DNA from: Maratus speciosus
Lineage: Eukaryota > Arthropoda > Arachnida > Araneae > Salticidae
DNA length: 64,000 nt
Direction: 5' to 3'
NCBI GenBank assembly: GCA_963932465.1
Contig: OZ010794.1
Coordinates: forward strand, 447,284,502 to 447,348,501
Made by a program: the position numbers and the translations under genes. The notes under the pieces were generated by a model. The model worked only from the letters and a program-made list of their open reading frames with translations, did no database searches and had not been told where the DNA came from. Shown piece after piece: positions 11,431-23,127 of this stretch. Every line of letters begins with the position of its first letter. The stretch's first letter is position 1.

Positions 11431-12245
11431 AACGCATAACCCAGCAGTTACCAACAATAAATGTGTCTTGTTCTTTGCGTAGCCCTGTATATGAATTTAT
11501 TTATATTTCAGAACCTTCTATTAGTAAACTAAATATAGTACAGCAGGAAAATGCATAACGCAATTAAAAAATACACTTAAGCAATTCACTCCCCTAGTTA
11601 GTACGAATTCCTTCATGTAGTCCTGTATTTGATCAACAGAATTTAGAAATATCAACATACTATGCAAAAATTTAGTTAAACTTAAAAATTTAAACCAAAG
11701 TTGAAAATGCAATTCCAAGAATTGTAGTCCATAGACAGTTACCATAACAGAATTCTTTTGTGTTTCCCTGTAAATAAACGATAAAGGCAATGCAAGCCAT
11801 ACTTTTCAGTAAGCAACTTATAATGTACCTCAGTTATTAATATAACGCTCATTATGTTTGAAATAGCTTAACATTATTAAAATATACTGCAAACGATTTC
11901 CCCGTTGATCACTATGTAGCTGAATTATTTTGTATGACCCTGCAATTAATAATAAATGCTTTGCACCCATATTCTAACGGTACGTTTCATAAATGCATAT
12001 TAATTTCATTATGTTTGAAAGGCTGTAAATCATCTAAATGCACTTGAAACGTTTTTCCCATTGACCCCAATGCAGCGAAATACTTTTGACTGCTCTTGCA
12101 AACGAACTCTAAATGCTACTTACTTCGTTTTTAATAGCGATCGTGCTATAGTAAGCGTCAATGACATATAAAAATTACTGCGCAATTCCGAGTTTATTTA
12201 CAAGAGTTAGAGCATGGAAAGACAAACCGAGTCATAAAAACTTTT
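11431..12245 (-). repeat. Degenerate tandem repeat of the AACACTTTCCAAC family
   Basis: Four to five weak units are spaced about 140-170 bp apart and marked by phrases such as ttttgtgtttccctgtaaat, gtagccctgtatatg and tgaccctgcaatta. The same core is found as acagggccacacaaaagaat on the other strand at 35460-36180, and here at 34080-34400 and 46975. This looks like the interior of the same element family as 35114-39270, in the opposite orientation. Confidence 0.6.
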
Positions 12246-12490
12246 TAGCTATGTTGGTGTTGTTTTATGACGGCCGATTATCTGCCAAGGGATATAGGCC
12301 CTAGGGGAATGCTCTCCGTGGGGGTTTTCCTAAGGGAACCTAAACCGTATTTACGCATGGAAATCCACGGTTCGAAGAAAACCACGGAAAACCACAAATG
12401 ATTAGGCAGACGGGCGCGAATGGGTTCGAACTCAGCACCTCCCGTCTACCAGCTTCGAGAGCAGAACCTCTCGGCTACTGGTGCTATGTT
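12246..12490 (-). mobile_element. tRNA-derived SINE of a second type (Ser/Leu-like head)
   Basis: On the minus strand the head near 12483 reads gtagccgagaggttctgctc. It is followed by gaagctggtagacggg and the B box gagttcgaaccc. The long-variable-arm layout and the gccgagagg A box resemble class II tRNAs (Ser/Leu). A non-tRNA body (ggttttccgtggttttc, cccacggagagcattcccc) follows down to about 12250. The flanks share ctatgttgg, a possible target duplication. Confidence 0.75.
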
Positions 12491-12568
12491 GGAACCTATT
12501 GTGCTATGTTGGTTTAAGCTATGTTGGAAAGTGTTATAAATGAAATTTGGAAGAAATATGACTTTTAA

Positions 12569-14670
12569 GGGGGTCCGGAACACATTTTCAAATAATTTTT
12601 ATTTACTGATTTAAAATTAGTTTTTTTTTTTTTTTTTCTGTTGTTGTTAACCATATGATTTGTAAATAAAATCAGATGATAAAATTTCTCATATTTTTTT
12701 TTAATTTAAAATTTATTAAAAAAGTGGGGTAATTTAAAATCGTTATAACTCAAAATATTATTTGTAGAATTTTATTTTTTATTTCATTTAAATAAACAGA
12801 AATATATCAGTTTTAATTTTGATTTGCATTTTTAAAAATATTAATTAAAAAAATAATTAAAAATCTTTAAAGTAAGAAAAAAAAATGATGTAACTTAAAA
12901 AAAAATCATATTTTCAAAAGTAAATATTTTTTTCGAATTTGCTAAATCAAAATTAAAGTAAAACAATTCAAAAAGACATGTTCCAAGTTTGAACGATTTA
13001 TCTTCAGCGGTTCTTGACTTATAATAATTTAAATACAAGAAATGGTGAAAAAAATCCATCATGAAGAAAAACGCATTGTCACAAGAAGTCGTTTCCGCAA
13101 CAACCATTGAAACCAAACCAAACCAAAGCGAAAAAATTAATATTTCCTGTTCTAATTAAGATAGAAACATTATTTAAACATCATTTTAAGCAGAAAAAAA
13201 CAATCAAGTGCGAGAATTACTCGCGCTCATAGGGTTCCATACAATAAGTATATGAATTTTGAATTGTATTATTAAAACAATCGCTTTTAAAGAAAAATAA
13301 GACTTCCTAAAAACTATACAACGTAGGGTTTGGTATAGCTGTATACATACTGGAAAAGTATGAATGGGTATAGCGTAAAAGTTCAAAGAGATATGAAGCC
13401 TAAATAATATCAAATATTGCTATTCTGTATAAATCTTATTTAAATCTTATCCTAATTTGTTCATGATGAATTTAATTCGGCACTGACAAGAAAAGTAGTG
13501 CATATTTAAACTTCATTTGGCATTTCATAAAACTAAATTTAGCGTCTCGTAATAATCTTTTCTTTTTACAGTGTATCTAAAACAAAACCCTTGTTCAAAG
13601 TTTAAACTTGGCATTTTGCTAAGCTTCGAAAGGAGGTAGCAAAGTAGCAACGCCTCTTTGGTCTGAGGCGCGTTTATCCATACAGGTTTTTAGTTAACCT
13701 TTAAAGACACAGTAGGCGTATTGAGAGAGCCACTCAATGCAAACTAGTCGCGAATCCCATAGTATTTATGTGATTAATTCTCATTAAATTAATCTGTTTT
13801 TAACAATTTGACGTTTATTGCTTTTATACTGGTACTGGGCATTGCATTTCACAAATATATTCTTAAAATTTGTTATCTAGGCTTTAAAAGTGATGGAGCA
13901 TAGAGTACGCCATCCCTGTCATTATGTATGTCCAAACCGTCCGTGTCTTTAACGGTTAATTTCTCGGCTAATTACCGACGATTTTTTATGAAATTCATGA
14001 CCAACAATGCTTTTATACTCGTACTTTTGCTACGATAGGTACCTCTAGCGCTGCTCAACACTTTTGCTGAATGCCCGTAAATCGAAATTTGCGTGTAACG
14101 GAAAAATGCGATTTTCTCAAAAACCAAGTGACCTATGGCAATCGCTATAATTTTCCTGCAAGGTTTAAACTAACGTCTACTACCTCTAATTTTTTCAGAA
14201 TTTTAGTATCAGTAGATTCGGAATTAGATGGGGGGAACATATTTTTGCACTACATTTTCGACCATAACTTTGAAAATATAATACCGAAAATTAAAAGAAA
14301 TGTATTTTTGAGTTCAGCGTTACGAGAGCTTTCACAGGATACCCCCCCCCCCCCTTTACATGATATACAAAGAAAAGATTTCTTTTTTCAAATAACTTAA
14401 TTAGACCCTATACATTTTTCCTAAATATGTTTATGAATATTTATTAATTTGTAAATATGTGGGTCAAGTCTTTATTATTTCCCGCAATTTGAACTTTCCA
14501 CGTTCCATAGTTTACGAGTAAAGTGGCTGTGACAGACAGACAGACACAGGAGTGATCTGATAATGGTTCCGTTTTTACTTTTTAAGTACGGAACCATAAT
14601 AAACAAGGAAATTTTTAATGGAATAAAATGTTTTTAGAAAAATTTGAAGCTTCTTGTGTCCCGAACCCCC
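12569..14670. mobile_element. 2.1 kb TTAA-flanked element without transposase
   Basis: The inverted ends gggggtccggaacac and gggggttcgggacac lie between TTAA at 12565-12568 and 14671-14674. The left third is A/T-rich. Near the right end are a (GACA)n tract (14531-14546) and a perfect 8-bp hairpin, ggttccgt with acggaacc (14565-14594). A 109-codon open frame at 14071-14400 runs through a poly-C tract and has no motif I recognise. I treat it as non-coding. Confidence 0.65.
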
Positions 14671-15569
14671 TTAAACAACTCAAACTGTCTGACCCATTCA
14701 GTCTCATCTTTACAGATTCCATGAAATTTGTAAGCATATCTAATAAAGTGATTTCGAATAACGTTTATGACCCGTTAATAGATTAAATAAATGTTTCAAA
14801 AATTTAATAGCTGCGGAAGACTTTCTACTCTACTTATGAAAGAGAACCTTATAGCTCTTTGTATAAAAGAAATCCTAAAATTTCCTTTTGTAAAAACATC
14901 GCTTAGACTTCAGCAATATTTTCCAAATCAATTGATGCGTGTGTAAAAAGAGAAAATGATGTGTTAAATTGCATGCAAAATATAACATCAAAGGAGTGTG
15001 CTTTTTAGCTTGCGTGTGAGTAACTCTGCTTATGTATATGACTATTTTTATTTAACAACGCCCAAGAAACAGACATTTTTTTTGCGGATTTTTTCTTAAG
15101 GTTATGTGGATTTTTTCATTTTTTGAAAGACAACTGTAATTTTGCATGCAAACAAATTGAACTTTAGTATTATATGGAGTAAGATGTAGATTGGAAATAA
15201 ATATCATAAATCACGTTTTTAAAAAAGTAAAGGAAGAATTTTTGTAACTGAAAGTTTACTTTGTAATACTATTGGTATGGCGTTCAGAAAGCATGAAACT
15301 TTTCTTTATTTTCTTTAGTGAGCATTTCGTTATAAAAAGGTACGACTATATGTATATTTTCTTCATTCGAATTTTTTTAATTAGTTTTTCAGCGTTGCAG
15401 AAAAAGGCCAAGACAAATTAATTAAAATATATAAATGTAAAACATTAAAAATATTTATTAATTAAAATTAAATATAATTTTATTTTGCATAATGCACTAT
15501 TTTATGTATTAGTATCGTAATATTATAAAAGCCTATATTATTACATGTAATTTTGATAATAATGTTTTT
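14671..15569. other. AT-rich interval, nothing recognised
   Basis: No repeat end, tRNA-like fold or coding pattern was found on either strand. Homopolymer A/T runs are common. Confidence 0.6.
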
Positions 15570-16679
15570 CCAACAAATGAATGTAAGAGCGACCCACTCT
15601 ATCGCTAAAAACTCGAACTTGGATAACATTTAAAATATACAAAATTAATAAAACTAATGATTCACTAACGGATATATACTCAAGATCTTTCAAACTTCAG
15701 ATTCAGTTAGATCTTAAGAGGATACTTAAGTCCGGCGAAAACACCCGTTCGTTAATGTTAAACCTATGGAAGACATTTTTTTAAGATATCTCGTTTGCAT
15801 TTCAATATTTTTAAACAATTTTTTTTTCATTGGCTAACTGAGGTCGATCTGTATAAAGGACGTTTTTTACTTTTTCGATTTTGTTTTCAGTTTTTTTTTT
15901 TTTATTGTTAGGATGCTTTTACTTTCGGAATTGGTTTCGAAGGTAAAATATTCTCATTAAAAAAACCTGCAAAGAAAATCGGAAAAGTAAAAAACATCCT
16001 TTGTACAGATCGATCTTAGCTGTTCAATGCAAATAAATAAATAAATAAATAAATAAAAATATTGAAATGCAAGCGAGATATCTTAGAAAAAATTCTTCCA
16101 TAGGATTAACATTAGTCAGCGGCTGTTTTCGACTGACTAAAGTAAACCCTTAACATAAATTGTCGCTGATTAGGTTTGGGTGTAAATTACCCAATAGGGG
16201 GCACTGCTATGCTGCGTTTTTTTTTTTCTTTTCTGATTGACTATTGTAGTAAAAAAAAGTTTTCACTTTAATCTTTTACATTCAAATTGAGATTCAGATT
16301 TTTTTTTTTTTAATTATTTTATTTTCTTTAACTAAAACTTGATGAATAATCTTCCACAATCAGAGTGTCTTATAATTTTTTGTTAGTAATTGTTTTTCAA
16401 CAAAGGAAAAGCTCTATCTCAAGAATTAATGCACGAATTTTCATCAAACTTCAGATTAAGTTGGTCCCTGATATGAATTTGTGCTAATTAGTTTTTGGTG
16501 TAAATTGTTCAACAGGTAACGCTGCTATGCAGAAATTTTCACGATTTCCGCAATAGCTCTATCTCAAAAACTAATGTATAGATTTTTCTTTATCAAACTT
16601 CAGATTCAGTTAGATCTTAACATAAATAGGCGCTGATTAGGTTTGGATGCAAAACACCTAACAGATAGCGCTGCTATGT

Positions 16680-16725
<46 letters not shown>

Positions 16726-16870
16726 TTATTCACTACCATAATTAAGAAAAAAAAAGTTATTTTCGCTTTAATATTTTACATCCAAATTGGGATTTATGTG
16801 TTTATTAAATTATTTTCGTTTACTTAACTAAAACTTGATAAACAATCTTACACAATCAGAGTGTCTTATA
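15570..16870. repeat. Two direct copies of a 400-490 bp repeat, one interrupted
   Basis: Shared blocks in order are caaacttcagattcagttag, gctgattaggtttggg/atg, aacag-tagcgctgctatg, and the closing cacaatcagagtgtcttata. They are seen at 15570-16385 and again at 16386-16870, with a third partial unit between. The first copy is interrupted by the foldback MITE at 15727-16140. A T run of about 40 lies at 16683-16722. Confidence 0.75.
15727..16140. mobile_element. Foldback MITE, copy 2
   Basis: The arms are inverted over about 180 bp each: gttaatgttaaacctatgga pairs with tccataggattaacattag, and ggacgttttttactttttcg pairs with cggaaaagtaaaaaacatcc. The inner (AAAT)n tract matches copy 1 at 2193. 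It splits a direct-repeat unit, so it is younger than that duplication. Confidence 0.85.
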
Positions 16871-17086
16871 GGTCCATTCTATGTAACGTGTGGGGCAGCG
16901 TTTCTGCATATTATTGCTGTTTTAACAATGTCAAAATTAAAACAACTAGGCTAATGTGAAAATCTAGGGGGTTTTGTTATTTTTAATGTATAGTTTATAT
17001 TTTAACAACTTATAAGTTAATGGATATAGGTATTTATGTAAGTGTCATGCGCAGGACATTTTGTCCGTTTTTCATTTGAATGGCCC
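16870..17086. repeat. Direct repeat A with ggccattc/gaatggcc ends
   Basis: A 217-bp unit beginning ggtccattct and ending ttgaatggccct. It contains gctgttttaacaatg, ttaaaacaacta, gaaaatctaggg and caggacattttgtc. It is paired with 17933-18153. The near-inverted ends suggest a small MITE present twice. Confidence 0.7.
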
Positions 17087-17174
17087 TGAAACAAGCAGAT
17101 TACTTAGGTCTAGGATTTAAAATATGGAGATTTTTAAACCTATTAAAAACGAGCAAACTTTCTTAGGTCTAGGG

Positions 17175-17883
17175 CAGGGTTGGCGAACTTTTTTATAGTC
17201 GCGTGCCAATTTTTTTTCAAAAAATATTTTACTTGACCTTGACGTGCCAACTGAAAAACAAATTTAGCGGATTGAACTATAATGAATTAAAACTACTTGA
17301 AAATTACTTATTAGGATATTTTCTAAAACGAGTAACATACATGTAAGTATTATTCTGCAATAATTATAGAAACATATTTTAAAAATTAATTAAAGACATA
17401 ATGTAATTAATTGTTGTATCGTGGATGAAAAATAATTAATATCATGTTCATATTCAGTTAATTTCAACAGAATGCAAACTAAATGAATTTATATGGAAAC
17501 CACTCTTTTTTTGATTTTTTATATTCTAAATTTGCGAAAATGACAAATATAAATAGTAGAAAATATTACTAAAATTGAAAAAAAGGCAGTTTATTTAAAT
17601 AGTTCTGAAATTAACTTCCCAGTTACCATAATTTACCATCGGTAATAATCTTTCCTTTTAGATAGTTTTCAAATATTTTCTTCGTTTGATAAAATTTCGT
17701 ATTAGATTAAAATTCTTCAATTTGCAATTAATCGAATTTAGAATCTATCGGATCATCGAATTTCGTGTATTTTGTGTAAAATCGCTGTATCCTCACTTAG
17801 AGACATAATCAACGCCGCGCCGTGCCAGAATTATTCTTTGGCGTACCGAAAGTGGCACGCGTGCCATAGGTTCGCCTACCCTG
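17175..17883 (-). mobile_element. hAT MITE, GGCACGCGTGCC family, copy 2
   Basis: The ends cagggttggcgaact and, inverted, cagggtaggcgaacc have a perfect 8-bp duplication GTCTAGGG (17167-17174, 17884-17891). It lies in the opposite orientation to copy 1 and is similar along its whole length, including the aaatgac and attaattattt blocks. It separates two copies of a direct repeat. Confidence 0.93.
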
Positions 17884-17932
17884 GTCTAGGGTATACAATG
17901 TGGAGGTTTTTAAACCTATTAAAGGGCCATAC

Positions 17933-18153
17933 CCTACCACGTGTGGGACAGCTTTTCTACATATTTATTACTGCTGTTTTAACAATGCTATTGTGTCCTC
18001 AAATTAAAACAACTATGTTATTATGAAAATCTAGGGATTTTTGTTAATTTTAATGTATTGTTTATATTCTAACAACTTATAAGCTAATAGATATAGGTGT
18101 TTATGTAAGTGTCGTGTGCAGGACATTTTGTCAGTTTTTCATGGAATGGCCCT
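17933..18153. repeat. Direct repeat B with ggccat/gaatggcc ends
   Basis: This is the second copy of the 217-bp unit at 16870, with the same block order and roughly 85% visual similarity. The block tttttaaacctatta lies between A and the hAT and again between the hAT and B. The array therefore extended across the site before the hAT arrived. Confidence 0.7.
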
Positions 18154-18305
18154 ATATCTTTTGGTAACGATGGTTTTTCAATAAAAGAAAGCAATAGTGA
18201 CTCACTTCGCTTTATAAACGTCAAGCATGAATAAAACCAAACATGTCCAAGAAAAAAAAAAAGATTAAAAAATATATTTAGAATCATAAAAACTAGTCTA
18301 TATAA

Positions 18306-18600
18306 CTAAAAATAACCCATTCTACTGATTTCACGGACATGGACAGAAATAGCAAATTGGACAATCCGTTTTTTTCTCAACCATGAAAACTGTGTCAGTG
18401 CTGTTCCTCTTCTTGGGTGGATAGGAAAAACTTTTGCAATCAGCGTCATCTCGTCTAATCGAGATGTGTAACAGTTTTTAAGTTTTTCTATCACCTTGCT
18501 TACTTTGTTTGGACGAATCCTTTTTTGGATCGATTCGGAAGACATCATCCGAGGGCAAGTTCTAATCACCCCGCGATTATGAGACAAAACTGACAGGTAT
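18306..18600 (-). repeat. Dispersed repeat block, copy 1, with a short minus-strand frame
   Basis: It shares long blocks with 20055-20290: ttcttgggtggataggaaa, ttttttggatcgatt, atcatccgagggca and gcgattatgagacaaaactg. On the minus strand a 93-codon frame (18587-18306) can be aligned with copy 2 from a common MM/IS...SIQKR start for about 35 codons before copy 2 stops. This could be a remnant of an unrecognised element protein. I cannot name it. Confidence 0.5.
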
Positions 18601-19110
18601 TTAGGGAGAATTATGTTGGCTTCAATTCCAAATATAAACGCTACGATATCGGATTATTGCACAATAAAACGCGTATAAAAGCATAGATTATTAAACAATT
18701 TCGTACCTCAAAGGCCAGGTGCGGCAAAAATTCGTTACAAATTTAAAACATAATTTAAAACGAACAAATGATGATAAGAAAATTGTTGTTTGAAACAAAT
18801 TGTTGTAAGGGAGAATTATTTTGGCTACAGTTCCAAATATAAACGCGATGATATCTGATTATTGCACAATTAAAGACGTACAAAAGCATACGTTATCAAA
18901 TTACTTTCTTACCTCAAATACCGGGTGCAATAAAAATTCGTTGCAAATTAAAAAAGAACAAATGATGATAAAAAATTGTCGACAGGTATTAAGGGGAAAT
19001 TATTTTGGCATCAGTTGCAGTTCCAAATATAAACCTTACGATATCAGAAAATTACACAATATAACACGTATAAAAGCACATATTATTACGCACTTTCTAA
19101 CTTCTTAATT
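18591..19110. repeat. Three tandem units of about 175-210 bp
   Basis: Units start near 18591, 18806 and 18982. Each reads agggagaattattttggc, ttccaaatataaacg, gatatcgattattgcacaat, and aaaagcatattatta-ac. A fourth unit is at 20275-20440, attached to the second copy of the dispersed block. The 95-codon frame across them follows the repeat and is not a gene. Confidence 0.75.
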
Positions 19111-20050
19111 CATATACAGCGAAACTGGTGTATACTAACGAAGGGACTATATAAACTTTTGTTATAGGTAAGACGTTATTTCAAAGGCACTTGATTGATT
19201 TAGAAAACAAAGTAAAACCAGATTAAATGGAACCGCATGGCACCTGGGACAAAAATCGTACTGGACAGACTAGCATTTTAACAGGGACGCCTTCGTACAT
19301 TGTATTAAATAACAAATATTTCTTAATTTATGAAAATATAACATAACTAAGTACGAAAATATAAAGTAACCTCTTCCAAGTTACCCGTATCCGAAAAGCG
19401 GTCTTTATCTTTTAAAACTTCTAAAACCGCAATATATTTTGGGGATTTACAGAAATATTAATAAAAATAAAGTTTTTCTTCCTGCCGCTGGTTTTCGGAA
19501 ACGTTTCCAAGTAGTTTTTATAGTGCATTAATGACTCCGAAGCTATGTAACTCCCTCTTTATCCATAGTTCCATGTTATAGGCAATACAACGCCTATAAA
19601 ATAGAATATATAGCATGGAAGACTATAACACTGTTTTACAATGCAAAATAAAATATGCTAACAGGGAATCCCAAAGCACTGGATAAAAAGTCGCATTTGA
19701 CAAGTTTCCGTCTTAGCAGGTACGCTTTCCTGCATAATCTGCATTACATTCTCTTAGCTGGGACTTTGAAATTTTTCATTTAAGACAGGCTTCTATTTAT
19801 ACTGCATTTGTTTACCAAGCTTTATCGCGTTAATAGTTTGCAAATGCAGATGTGGTTCAAGATTTTATACTAATTAAAATAAAAGTCATTTAGTTGTAAT
19901 AATTAAACATGAGAACTTCAGATTGAAAAACATAAGATATTATAAATAGCAACCAATATCACTAAACAATGGTATCTGAAATAAGTCTTATCTGAACACA
20001 ATGCATTTGAGATATCTTTTACTCCACGACAGTTAATATTCTAAATACAT
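19111..20050. other. Interval with a weak pair of diverged repeats
   Basis: Two stretches near 19235-19310 and 19665-19740 share the order gcac-gg-aaaaatcg, gac, acaggg/cagg-acgc-ttc and cat-attacatt. They look like very old copies of one unit. Nothing else is recognised. Confidence 0.35.
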
Positions 20051-20054
20051 TCTT

Positions 20055-20440
20055 TTCTGAAATATAAAAACTGTGTCATTGTTGTTCCTATTCTTGGGTG
20101 GATAGGAAAGCCTTTTTTCAGTCGAAGTCATCTCCTAGGATCGAAGAGTGCAACAATTCCTGCGTTTTTTCTGTCACCTCTTGTACTTTATTCTGCTGAA
20201 GCCTTTTTTGGATCGATTTGAAAGATATCATCCGAGGGCAGGTTCTAATCACCCCGCGATTATGAGACAAAACTGACAGGTATTAAGGGAGAATTACTTT
20301 GGCTTCAGTTCCAAATATAATACGCTCTGATATAAGATTCTAACACAATAAAACACACATAAAAACATACATTATTAAACACTTTCTTACCTCAAATACC
20401 GGGTGAGTCAAAAGTTCGTTGCTAATTTAAAAATTAATTT
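20055..20440 (-). repeat. Dispersed repeat block, copy 2
   Basis: This is the counterpart of 18370-18745, including the attached tandem unit. Its minus-strand frame starts with codons for MISFKSIQKRLQQNKV and stops after about 38 codons. The differences from copy 1 in that stretch are mostly substitutions without frameshift. Confidence 0.6.
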
Positions 20441-20849
20441 GAAAAGAACAAATGCTGATACAAAATCGTGTTCGCAGGAATGGGATCCTAGAAAGTTAGC
20501 AGAATAAATAAATAAAAATAAATAAAAGAAAAAAAAACCTTCGGATTCAAAAGACACTGATAGATGACGCTTAGCCGTAATATAGCAGATATATGCAAAT
20601 GGAGCTTGTAATTGTCACCAAAAACGCTTGACAAGCTTCATTATCACCTGAGTTAAAATGGGCCTTTATTCGATCTCCAGTCCTTTCGCCGTGCTTCGGT
20701 TGCTGATTCACCTTTCATATAAAAAAAAACTTAATCAACAATGCTTCATCTGATCTGGTAATGATAGCATGCTGCAGGAAAAGAATGACTAATTCACTTG
20801 TATCTGGATGTTTATGGCTTAATTGGCATAAATCTACTACATACAATGA
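20441..20849. other. No recognised feature
   Basis: AT-rich with an (AAAT)n tract near 20505-20525. A less AT-rich stretch at 20560-20800 (ctccagtcctttcgccgtgc) shows no tRNA fold and no partner in the window. Confidence 0.5.
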
Positions 20850-21555
20850 TATTTAGAATTATAACATTTTTTAAAATTATTATTATTTAAAAAATTCGAT
20901 CTCTAATTGATCCCATCATAACTATCAATGTACAACCGAACTAGCAATAACATTTAGAACTATAATAATTTTGTTTTAATTATTATTATTTAAAAAATCC
21001 TATGTAAAAAAAAAAAGGGACTAAAAAACGGAAATACTACTGGCAATCTAGTACTAATTCCGTTTTTTTACGGGAATTTTTATCCATAAATTACAGAAAA
21101 TTTTCCGTTTTTCTGATTAAAAACGGAAATTTTTCTGTAATTTATGGGTAAAAATTCCCGTAAAAAACGGAAATAATACTGGCGTCTAGATTGCCAGTAG
21201 TATTTCCGTTTTTTAGTCCTTTTTTTTTTAGTTGATCCCATCATCGCTATCAATGTGGAACCGAACTTAGCACTAACATTTAGAACTAAAACAATTTTTT
21301 TAAATCATTATTATTTAAAAAATACGATCTCTAATTGATCCCATCATCACTATCAATATGGAACCGAACCAGAAATAACATTTAGATCTATAACAATTTT
21401 TAAAAATTATTATTAATTAGAAAACCCGATCTCTGATTGATCCCATTACCCCTATTAATGTAGAACCGAACCGAAGTAGCAATAACATTTAGAACTACAA
21501 CAATTTTTAAAAAGTATTATTATTTAAAAAATCCTATCTCTAATTGATCTCATTC
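20850..21555. repeat. Tandem repeat of about 107 bp, five units
   Basis: Units carry atctctaattgatcccatca, aatgtagaaccgaac and taacatttagaactataaca-tttt followed by attattatttaaaaaatc. Unit starts are near 20854, 20961, 21280, 21385 and 21490. The second unit is split by the foldback element at 21003-21230. Confidence 0.9.
21003..21230. mobile_element. Foldback MITE with nested hairpins, copy 1
   Basis: This is an almost perfect palindrome of about 228 bp. ggactaaaaaacggaaata and its inverse close the ends, and tactggcaatctag/ctagattgccagta and ttccgtttttta lie inside each arm. The centre is tttccgtttttctgattaaa. Each arm contains its own small inverted repeat (actggc...gccagt). A second copy is at 53501-53744. 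Confidence 0.88.
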
Positions 21556-21639
21556 GTGCAAGCCGGAATTTTTTTCAACACCATTTGTTATTTAAAAATT
21601 ATATATATACATATATATTTAAGTTATAACGAACTTTTG

Positions 21640-21825
21640 ACGCATCGTAAATATGGAATTCTACAGTGGATGTGAATGACGTCATTTTATATAAAATAAA
21701 AGCGCGTGTTTTTTGTCTTCAAACTGAATTATGCTTTGCACTATCTATATTTATATATGTATATTTTCTTTTCATCGGGAGCGACACTAAATTCTGAAAA
21801 AGCAGAATTCCTGTTTTCTAGTATT
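21640..21825. repeat. Dispersed repeat, inverted partner at 33118-33305
   Basis: Shared blocks are aaacaggaattctgcttttt (inverted here), cagaatttagtgtcg, aatgacgtcatt, and a TA-rich tatgtatata tract. Similarity with the partner is high over about 185 bp. No termini or target duplication could be assigned. Confidence 0.75.
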
Positions 21826-22317
21826 ATACATATATATTTTTTTGTCGTGAAAGTCATTTTGTTGAATGATTTCCTCGTGTGATTTGTAAAAGAGTTACAA
21901 AAAAAAAAAAAAGAAAAAAAAAAAAAAGACACAAGTAAAGATTCCCTCTCCCCCCCCCCCCCCCTGAAGTTTAACCACAACCAAACCCTTAAGCCATGAA
22001 GGATACTCCATAATTATAAGAAAAAATATGTGTAAAAATATTAAAAATTGAAAAAGTTTAAAATTTTCAAAATTTTCTTCAATAAAAAAATACTAATAAT
22101 TTTTATTAATTAAAAAAGACATAAGTAAAATCCCTCCCCCCCCCCCTCATAAAATTTAACTAAAACCAAACCCCTAAGTTATAAAGGATACTCCTTTGAA
22201 TATATTTATATAAAAGAAATGTTTAAAAATATTAAAAATTGAAAAAGTTTAAACCTTTTTATATTTTCTTTAATTAAAAAAAAAATAATGTATATATTTT
22301 CCAAAATATAGCAACTA

Positions 22318-23127
22318 CAGTGAAACCTCTCTGTAAAGGTCACCCATCGTTCCATTGAAAATTGTCCTTTATGAGGGGTGGCCCTTGAATAGGGGGTGAC
22401 CAAATTTTTCATTTATCTTTCTTTTTATCCGTGATTTTTTAAATCTGCATATTCTTTCATAAGTTCGTTTTGTTTTTAACAATATTGTTTATTTGATTCT
22501 TGCTGCAATTAAACTGTGAAGCCTGTTTTCTTGCAGATGTTCCTTGATCTTGACAATTAAGAACTTTGATTTTGTCATTCAAATCCAAATGCACTCTTTG
22601 GCTTGATTTAGGTGCCATAATTTTAAATTTTACGTAAGCCTGAGCATAAAAATTTTAGTGTAAAAATTGTGCTTCAATATGCATTCACAGTTTTAGTAAA
22701 TGTTGAATCAGATTTTCTTGAAAACCTATTATCCTTTGTGTGCCCACAACAAAGAATCAAGTTTCCCCTCCAACCCAACCCCTCCAGTTTGAAAAATCGA
22801 ACAAAGCATGATGAACACCTGTTTGTCTTACTTGTGGAAAAGTTTGAGGTCCTTCGTTGTGTTACTAAATCCTCCGTATTGCCCCATGCCTTTTTGTTGC
22901 AAGTGTAGTTGTTTCCTGAACTCTTATCTTTTGGTTTAGTAGTTCAATACACCTGTTTAGGATTTAAGGCACATGAGAAAAAAAATGGCCCTTATGAGGG
23001 TAGGTGCGGCCCTTAATAGGAATAAATTTAACATTATGTCTATGGGGGAAATTTTCGTTCCTAAAAATATTAGCCCTTAATAGAGGTGGCCCTTGAATAG
23101 GGATGGCCTTTAAAAGAAGTTTCACTG
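22318..23127. mobile_element. pogo/Tigger-like MITE
   Basis: The ends cagtgaaacctctctgtaaa and, inverted, cagtgaaacttcttttaaa are followed on both sides by ggtggcccttgaataggg. TA precedes the left end (22316-22317); the right flank is ca. Related CAGT-A/G-AACCTC ends occur at 6098, 44214, 56223 and 59042. The frame at 22669-22908 has no transposase motif. Confidence 0.82.

Noticed and set aside
14071..14400. 109-codon gene
   Set aside because: It runs through a poly-C tract, shows no motif, and lies inside a TTAA-flanked non-coding element.
20850..21555. CRISPR array
   Set aside because: Units of about 107 bp are similar along their whole length, without conserved short repeats separated by unique spacers, and the genome is eukaryotic.
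22669..22908. Host gene exon between higher-order repeat units
   Set aside because: The frame lies wholly inside a TA-flanked pogo-like MITE and has no splice-site context or known motif.
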